In this document: positions 4,870 through 9,201 of the stretch, piece after piece
Numbering within the stretch: the first letter of the stretch is position 1
Layout: each line of letters begins with the position of its first letter
Assembly: GCA_029777755.1 (NCBI GenBank)
Contig: JAKORQ010000480.1
Span: forward strand, 1-9,201
Reading direction: 5' to 3'
Length of the DNA: 9,201 bases
Origin: Planctomycetota bacterium
Lineage (GTDB): Bacteria > Planctomycetota > Phycisphaerae > Tepidisphaerales > Tepidisphaeraceae
Position numbers and translations under genes: made by a program
The notes under the pieces: generated by a model
What the model was told of the DNA's origin: nothing
Seen by the model: the letters and a program-made list of their open reading frames with translations, nothing else
Database searches by the model: none

Positions 4870-6912
4870 TTACTCACCGACCTTCTGCAGAAGCTCGTCG
4901 TTCTCCTTTACCAGCAGCACGGCGGCCACGGAGGTGAGCTTGCCGAGATTGATTCTGATGCCGTCGGCCGTGCGGGTGATCTCGGCCGGGCGGGTCAGCT
5001 TTGCATCCTCCAGGTCGTGGTGCAGGATGAACGCCGCGGCGATCTGGTCGGCGCCGGTGATGGTGAGCGTCAGGTCATCGATCTCCGGGGCGGCCTGGCC
5101 CTTCTGCCCCAGTGTGGAGGCAACAGCCAGCTGATTGCCGCGCGAATCCTGGAGCATGGAGGTGTTCACCAGCGGATCGCTGGCAATCGCCCGCGGCCCG
5201 GTGATCGTCGGGGCAACTGCCGCCGCCACCCTCTCACGCAGGCTGGCCGTGCGGTTGTTCATGTAGCGCATGCCGGCTCGCTCCTCGAGCAGGAGCGTGT
5301 TTGCCCGATCTGCTTCAAACAGACTCGCCAGCATTGGCTTTTCCAGTTCGCGGCCCCAGCGGTCATGGGTCGCCAGCGGATCATCGGCGATCAGCAGGCC
5401 GCCCTTCTCGACAAACTCGCGCAGCTTCGCCGCCGTCGGCTCATCCATCATCCTCGCGCCCGCCAGCAGAATTGCCCGGTAGCGCGTGGTCGCATCCTCC
5501 TGCAGTTGCGCCGTGAAGATAACGTCCGCGGGGATATGGCTGTCGGCCAGCATCGAGTACATGCCGTGCGCCTCGGCATCCTCATGCGTGCTCAGTTGAT
5601 GCGGCTTCTCCTCGCGGCCGGCGCTGAAGATGTAGCTGTCGGGATCCACACATACCGCGACCTGCGCGGGAATCCGGCGGAAATCGTCAATACCGATGAG
5701 CTTAAGCTGTCTGGCCATCCGCTGCACTGACAGGTAGCGCTCGTTCTTCTCGCCATTGGTGAGGGAGAACTCGTCGCCGCGGCTGAAGCCCCACATGAGG
5801 ATCGCACGGGCGCCGTGGCCGACCATCGTCCACAGCTCGCCGCGGAGCATGTCGGCGCGCTGTGACTCGGAGTAGTCTTTCCAGCGTTTCTCGGAGAAGA
5901 CATCACACTCCAGCACATGCACATCGCGCCCGGCCGCCACGCCGGTGGACATGTCCATGGTGTACGGGATGAGCACGCGCGAGCTCCACTGCGTGGGGTA
6001 GATGTCGATGCCCACCACATCCATCGGCCTGCTGCACAGGTAGTTGTCGCCGGAGCGGATGGCATACCAGTGATCCAGCGGCCCGGCCAGGTTGGTGGAG
6101 CGCGGCACGTCGGGGCGCTGTGTTTTGAAGAAGTCAGCCTCCCACGCCATGAACTCGCCGATGATGGCCGCGTGGAAGCGCCGCCAGTCCATCCACGCGC
6201 CCATGTTCTCCGCCGGCGGCATGCCCGGCGGGTCGATCTTCTCAAAGCTCTCGTGGCTGGTTCCCCAGCGGGTGTTGAGCGTGGCGATGTCGCCGTGCCG
6301 CTGCTGGAGCCACTTGCGCCAGGTGGCGATGGTGTTGGGGTTGTAATCGAAGAGGCGGTCGGCCTTCCAGAAATATCCCGGCTCGTTGTGCAGGATCACG
6401 CCGGCAATGTTGGTGTTGTCGGTGAAGTTCTTGAGATACCCGCTGAAGCTGCCCTCCAGCTTCTCACGGAAGGCGGCCGAGGTGTACGAATACTGCGGCC
6501 AGTGGTTGCCTGAGTAAGAGATCGACCAAGCCTTGCGATCCTCCACGCCGGTTTCCCCGGCATGGTCGACCAGCCACGCATCCTTGAGCACGAAATAGTC
6601 GGCCGAGGGATAGTGGCTGCCGAGTTGCAGGTAGACATACAGCCCGCGCTGCTGGAACTCGTCGGCGAGCTTTTTGTGCATGGCCGCCGCCCAGCCGTAC
6701 CCGCCGCCGGTCATGCGAATGCAGTTAAGCCCCGACTCGTAGAAAAGTTCCTTGATCTGGTCGGATGGCTGGTGGGGAAAATCGCCGCCAAAGAGGAACT
6801 TCCCCGACGCCCCTGGCGTGGTGGATTGAGCCGAGACGCCAGCGCAAATTCCCAGCGCTGCCGCAACAAGAACGATGAACCTTCGAGAACGTTGGATCAG
6901 TCGGATGTGCAT
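4870..6912 (-). CDS. Secreted GH42-like glycoside hydrolase (beta-galactosidase family)
   Basis: The protein has 680 residues. Residues 1-28 are a Sec signal peptide (cleavage likely after VSA). Residues about 38-400 form the TIM barrel of the GH42 type: HNEPGYFW places the acid/base Glu at 177, TWRKWLQQRHGDIATLNTRWG is the characteristic post-catalytic helix, HVLECD suggests the nucleophile Glu at 335, and GARAILMWGFSRGDE matches a late barrel strand. Residues about 415-570 resemble the trimerisation domain with its class I amidotransferase-like fold (YRAILLAGARMMDEPTAAKL...KGGLLIADD). A small C-terminal domain follows. The family cleaves beta-galactosides, but the true substrate is unknown. 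Most GH42 enzymes are cytoplasmic, so the signal peptide is notable. There is no Shine-Dalgarno, and TAATAC just before the ATG suggests a leaderless message. No transporter or sugar regulator is adjacent. Confidence 0.87.
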   Translation of the reverse strand: MHIRLIQRSRRFIVLVAAALGICAGVSAQSTTPGASGKFLFGGDFPHQPSDQIKELFYESGLNCIRMTGGGYGWAAAMHKKLADEFQQRGLYVYLQLGSHYPSADYFVLKDAWLVDHAGETGVEDRKAWSISYSGNHWPQYSYTSAAFREKLEGSFSGYLKNFTDNTNIAGVILHNEPGYFWKADRLFDYNPNTIATWRKWLQQRHGDIATLNTRWGTSHESFEKIDPPGMPPAENMGAWMDWRRFHAAIIGEFMAWEADFFKTQRPDVPRSTNLAGPLDHWYAIRSGDNYLCSRPMDVVGIDIYPTQWSSRVLIPYTMDMSTGVAAGRDVHVLECDVFSEKRWKDYSESQRADMLRGELWTMVGHGARAILMWGFSRGDEFSLTNGEKNERYLSVQRMARQLKLIGIDDFRRIPAQVAVCVDPDSYIFSAGREEKPHQLSTHEDAEAHGMYSMLADSHIPADVIFTAQLQEDATTRYRAILLAGARMMDEPTAAKLREFVEKGGLLIADDPLATHDRWGRELEKPMLASLFEADRANTLLLEERAGMRYMNNRTASLRERVAAAVAPTITGPRAIASDPLVNTSMLQDSRGNQLAVASTLGQKGQAAPEIDDLTLTITGADQIAAAFILHHDLEDAKLTRPAEITRTADGIRINLGKLTSVAAVLLVKENDELLQKVGE

Positions 6913-6997
6913 GGCAGTATTACAACATGGCCATGCGGGCGTTGGAAGGGTTTGGGAAGATGTTCTGTGGAGTGTTGATTGACCTGATCCAGCTTCT

Positions 6998-7022
6998 AGT
7001 GGAGCGGCTTGTCTTCACGCCG
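6998..7022 (-). repeat. Possible degenerate inverted copy of the hairpin repeat
   Basis: On the minus strand this stretch contains GTGAAGACAAGC followed by CGCTCCACT, comparable to CGAAGAGCCCGCTCCACT in copy B, with the stem broken by mutations. It lies 125 bp from copy B in the opposite direction. The similarity is short, so the call is tentative. Confidence 0.3.
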
Positions 7023-7145
7023 TGAGACGTCGCATCGACTTAACTGGATGCACGCAGACCGGCATCGAGAGGTCAACGATTGCTTAGTTGTGTCGTTGCG
7101 AGGTGGACGAACGTAATTCCTCCGGGTTTCGTGGCTCTGATGGCG

Positions 7146-7220
7146 CATGCTCGTCGAGGATCAGGTTAGCTCCCGCGGGCGAAGAGCCCGCTCCACTTCA
7201 GGTGGAACTGCTCCAGGGAA
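7146..7220 (+). repeat. Dispersed hairpin repeat, copy B, overlapping a gene end
   Basis: This is the second clear copy of the repeat at 4533-4610. Stem one is GCGGGC (7175-7180) with GCCCGC (7186-7191) around GAAGA. Stem two is TCCAC (7192-7196) with GTGGA (7202-7206) around TTCAG. Both stems are kept although the sequences differ from copy A, which suggests structure matters. The repeat reaches into the 3' end of the SDR gene and supplies its TGA stop (7198-7200) and final codons. Confidence 0.72.
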
Positions 7221-8220
7221 GGATCACCGGCTCCATACCGATCGCCAACGCCTTGTTGATCATTATGTCGTACAGGCGATCGCTATCGCCGTTGCGCCAG
7301 GCGCCGCGGCGGCGGATGTCGTGGAAAGTGGCAGATGCTCCGGTCGCCAGGTCGGTTTCACAGACAAACTCCGGCACGTCGCGCTTCGCCTTCTCTGAGC
7401 TGTATGCCCCGTGGTAGGCGGTAATCTCGCGCAACAGCCCGAAGCGCTGCTGGTCGTGCTTCCAGATCCACTCAGCCGGCATGAAGATCAGGCGCGCCTC
7501 CTTGCCCAGCACACCTGCCACCGTGCGGTAATAGTCGCGCCAGGTGAGATGCTGGTCGCGCGTGGCGTTGTATGCCTGGCCGAAGGTCTTCTCATTGAGT
7601 GCCGCATAGGCAAATAGCTTGCCCACGTCATCGCGATAGGTGGATACCCACAGCCCCAGGCCGTCGCCGGCGCACAGCACCGGCTTGCCCTTGGCGATGC
7701 GATCCCAGGAAACGGCATCCGACTCCAGGTTGTCGATCAGTGGCGCGCCCGGGCCATAGGTGTGGCTTGGGCGGATGATGGTCACCGCGAAGCGCTTCTG
7801 CTCATGGGCGGCCAGGAACTTCTTCTCGCACGCCAGCTTGTTCCTGCCGTACTGGCTGATCGGCTCCTGCGGGAATGTCTCGTCAACAAGGATGTTCGCC
7901 GGCGACTTGATGCCGTAGGTGCAGACGGTCGAGCAGAAGATGAACTGCCGGCACTTGCCGCCGAACACCTGGATGTCAGCCTCGGCCTGCTCGGGCGTGA
8001 AGCAGATCATGTCGATCACCACATCCCAGGGTCGCCGGGCACACATCGAAAGCTCGACAAGGCTGGAGCGGTCCCCGGTGATCTGCTGCACCTGCGCGTG
8101 GCGCAGATGGTTTGGCCGCTTGCCGCGGTTGAACATCGTCACATTGGCACCGCGCGCAACGAGATGCTTGACGATGCCGGTAGAGATCAGCCCTGTGCCT
8201 CCGATGATCAGAACATCCAT
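7198..8220 (-). CDS. Atypical SDR-family NAD(P)-dependent epimerase/dehydratase
   Basis: This 340-residue cytoplasmic protein begins at once with a Rossmann strand and nucleotide-binding loop, MDVLIIGGTGLIS. The loop has the G-x-x-G-x-x-S form, with Ser where extended SDRs usually have the third Gly, as in the CSP41-like/atypical subgroup. NRG at 31-33 ends the second strand. The likely catalytic residues are the Ser/Thr in CSTVCTYG (97-103) and Y124-G-R-N-K128. IIRPSHTYGPG (148-158) and STYRDDVGK (193-201) match the substrate and C-terminal region of sugar-nucleotide epimerases. The start at 8220 is preferred because the 11 extra residues of the longer frame precede the first strand and lack support. 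The last codons (PWSSST) come from an overlapping hairpin repeat. It follows the PurM-type gene by 73 bp and may be co-transcribed. The substrate is unknown, and a nucleotide sugar is only one possibility. Confidence 0.88.
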   Translation of the reverse strand: MDVLIIGGTGLISTGIVKHLVARGANVTMFNRGKRPNHLRHAQVQQITGDRSSLVELSMCARRPWDVVIDMICFTPEQAEADIQVFGGKCRQFIFCSTVCTYGIKSPANILVDETFPQEPISQYGRNKLACEKKFLAAHEQKRFAVTIIRPSHTYGPGAPLIDNLESDAVSWDRIAKGKPVLCAGDGLGLWVSTYRDDVGKLFAYAALNEKTFGQAYNATRDQHLTWRDYYRTVAGVLGKEARLIFMPAEWIWKHDQQRFGLLREITAYHGAYSSEKAKRDVPEFVCETDLATGASATFHDIRRRGAWRNGDSDRLYDIMINKALAIGMEPVILPWSSST

Positions 8221-8293
8221 AGCCTGATGATAGCAACGCGCGCAAGCGCGCACAGGCGACCACCCGCAGCCCTCCGCAGTGTTGCCTGGGGGT

Positions 8294-9201
8294 CTAGCGC
8301 ACCTTCAGCGTCTCGCCTTCGAAGCTGATGTTCAGCGGCACGATCTCCACCGCCTTGCGCTCGCCCTGCTTCAATACAGTTCCCGCCCGCCAGGCCTTGT
8401 GCCCGGTACCCTGGGCAATCTCGATGCAGGCCTGCGCGTCCTTCTCTTTCACGTACGCCGCGAAACCCACACCCATGTTGAATGTCGCATACATCTCCCG
8501 GATATCCACCGGGCCGGCCTGCTGGATGAAGTTGAAGATTGGCGGCGGCTCGGGCACGTAATCCATGCGATAGACAAATGGCGCATCCAGCCGCATCAGC
8601 TTGCGCCAGCCATGCCCGGTGATGTGCGCCACGTAGTTGAGCTTGAGTCCCGCCTTCTGCGCCGCCCAGACAAAGTCCACGTAGATCGCCGAGGCATCCA
8701 GCAGCGCCTCCCCATAGGTTCGACCATCGCCGATCTTCGTGAGATACCCCTCGGGCAACTGCTCGGCGATCCTTCGGCACAGCGTCAGTCCATTGGTCTG
8801 CACACCGGTGGAGGCCAGCAGGATGATGGCGTCACCCTCTTCCACCTCGCCGGTGATGCGCAAATTCTTCGGGCGGATGCGCCCGATGGCCGACCCGGCC
8901 AACACGATGGCCGACGGCTCGACGATCCCCTTGAGCGCCGGCGTCTCCCCGCCGCCCCATACCGCGCCGGACTTGCGGCAGGCCTCGGCGAAGCCGGCCG
9001 CCAGGTCGGATGCCCGCCGCTCATCCTTGAACCAGTCGCTGTCGCCGACGGCCGCGTGCATCGCCACCGAGATCGGCAAAGCGCCGGTGGTGATCAGGTC
9101 ATTGACTATCGTGGCGACTGTGTCGATGCCGATGTTGGCATAAAAGCTCTTCCCCGTGAGCTTGAGCATGGCGTCGGCTACGAGGTTCTTGGTGCCCAGC
9201 C
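8294..9201 (-). CDS. PurM-type AIR synthase (phosphoribosylformylglycinamidine cyclo-ligase), N-terminus outside the window
   Basis: The gene is cut by the right window edge; 301 residues are visible, starting LGTKNLVADAMLKL. If it is PurM, it makes aminoimidazole ribonucleotide from FGAM and ATP in purine synthesis. Visible PurM-like features are GTK at the ATP-binding start, NIGIDTVATIVNDLITTGALP, VWGGGET, the STGVQTNGLTLCRRI stretch, AHITGHGW, IREMYATFNMGVGF and a C-terminal AWRAGTV. The internal ATG at 9169 is not the start, since the frame stays open with conserved sequence upstream. Unlike classical PurM, the GGET motif is followed by PALKG rather than AEMPG, and HxTGGG reads HITGHGWRKL. 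It could therefore be a divergent PurM or another member of the AIR-synthase superfamily. A purM name would need neighbouring purine genes or an alignment to confirm. Confidence 0.85.
   Translation of the reverse strand, partial: LGTKNLVADAMLKLTGKSFYANIGIDTVATIVNDLITTGALPISVAMHAAVGDSDWFKDERRASDLAAGFAEACRKSGAVWGGGETPALKGIVEPSAIVLAGSAIGRIRPKNLRITGEVEEGDAIILLASTGVQTNGLTLCRRIAEQLPEGYLTKIGDGRTYGEALLDASAIYVDFVWAAQKAGLKLNYVAHITGHGWRKLMRLDAPFVYRMDYVPEPPPIFNFIQQAGPVDIREMYATFNMGVGFAAYVKEKDAQACIEIAQGTGHKAWRAGTVLKQGERKAVEIVPLNISFEGETLKVR

Noticed and set aside
4521..4877. A minus-strand frame of 118 codons in the convergent intergenic region
   Set aside because: It is Arg/Ser/Pro-rich, passes through repeats and the terminator, and overlaps the end of the GH42-like gene.
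4720..5730. A 336-codon plus-strand open frame opposite the GH42-like gene
   Set aside because: It begins in the hairpin region, crosses the intrinsic terminator and runs antisense to well-supported GH42 sequence, with no recognisable domain.
5917..6513. A 198-codon plus-strand frame inside the GH42-like gene
   Set aside because: Its Val/Gly/His-rich translation is the antisense image of the TIM-barrel coding sequence, with no ribosome binding site.
4870..8220. The GH42-like and SDR genes as a sugar-utilisation operon
   Set aside because: They are separated by 285 bp of repeat-bearing DNA and no transporter, kinase or regulator is present, so a shared pathway is not supported.
8208..8780. 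A 190-codon minus-strand frame in another phase of the PurM-type gene
   Set aside because: The translation is Gly/Arg-rich shadow sequence; the overlapping frame carries all the PurM motifs.

Overview
The window looks like a chromosomal segment from a GC-rich bacterium, most likely a member of Planctomycetota and possibly Phycisphaerae. This is inferred from protein style, not from a marker gene. The supporting signs are two Sec-exported proteins typical of the phylum (a short coiled-coil/beta protein with a GDLEDANALK motif, and a protein joining an N-terminal beta-barrel-like module to a heme-type CxnCH module and a Pro/Thr tail), a secreted GH42-like hydrolase, and intergenic DNA filled with degenerate heptamer repeats and GC-rich hairpin repeats. 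I see no mobile-element genes, RNA genes or CRISPR array.

Layout. Six genes lie on the minus strand. From the right edge they are: a PurM/AIR-synthase-type protein cut by the window end (8294-9201), an atypical NAD(P)-dependent SDR (7198-8220), a secreted GH42-like glycoside hydrolase with a good intrinsic terminator (4870-6912, terminator near 4804-4846), a calcineurin-type metallophosphoesterase (2555-3442), an exported protein with an unusual CX4CH motif (1012-2397), and a small exported coiled-coil protein (119-643). Between the hydrolase and the phosphoesterase sits a plus-strand pair: a small membrane protein with a CxxCxxC cluster (3520-3750) and an exported DUF6448-type protein (3868-4503).

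The plus-strand pair is the most interesting part. Cleavage of the DUF6448-type signal peptide after ASA would leave a mature protein starting His-Cys-Asp-x-Pro-x-Gly. This resembles the nickel hook of Ni-superoxide dismutase, but the second cysteine (position 6) is replaced by Glu. The same protein ends in a tail with ten histidines. The neighbouring membrane protein resembles FeoB-associated Cys-rich proteins. Together they suggest an envelope metal-binding or metal-redox module. An A+T-rich inverted repeat at 3819-3836 could be its operator.

Two kinds of non-coding repeat recur. One is a degenerate heptamer repeat in both orientations at 783-1006. The other is a family of hairpins built on GCGGGC...GCCCGC with an AGGA or GAAGA loop, found near 929, 4533, 4611 and 7146 and perhaps inverted at 6998. 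One copy supplies the stop codon of the SDR gene. Apart from the plus-strand pair, the genes do not form an obvious pathway. They look like independent transcription units, with only PurM-SDR close enough (73 bp) to share a transcript.
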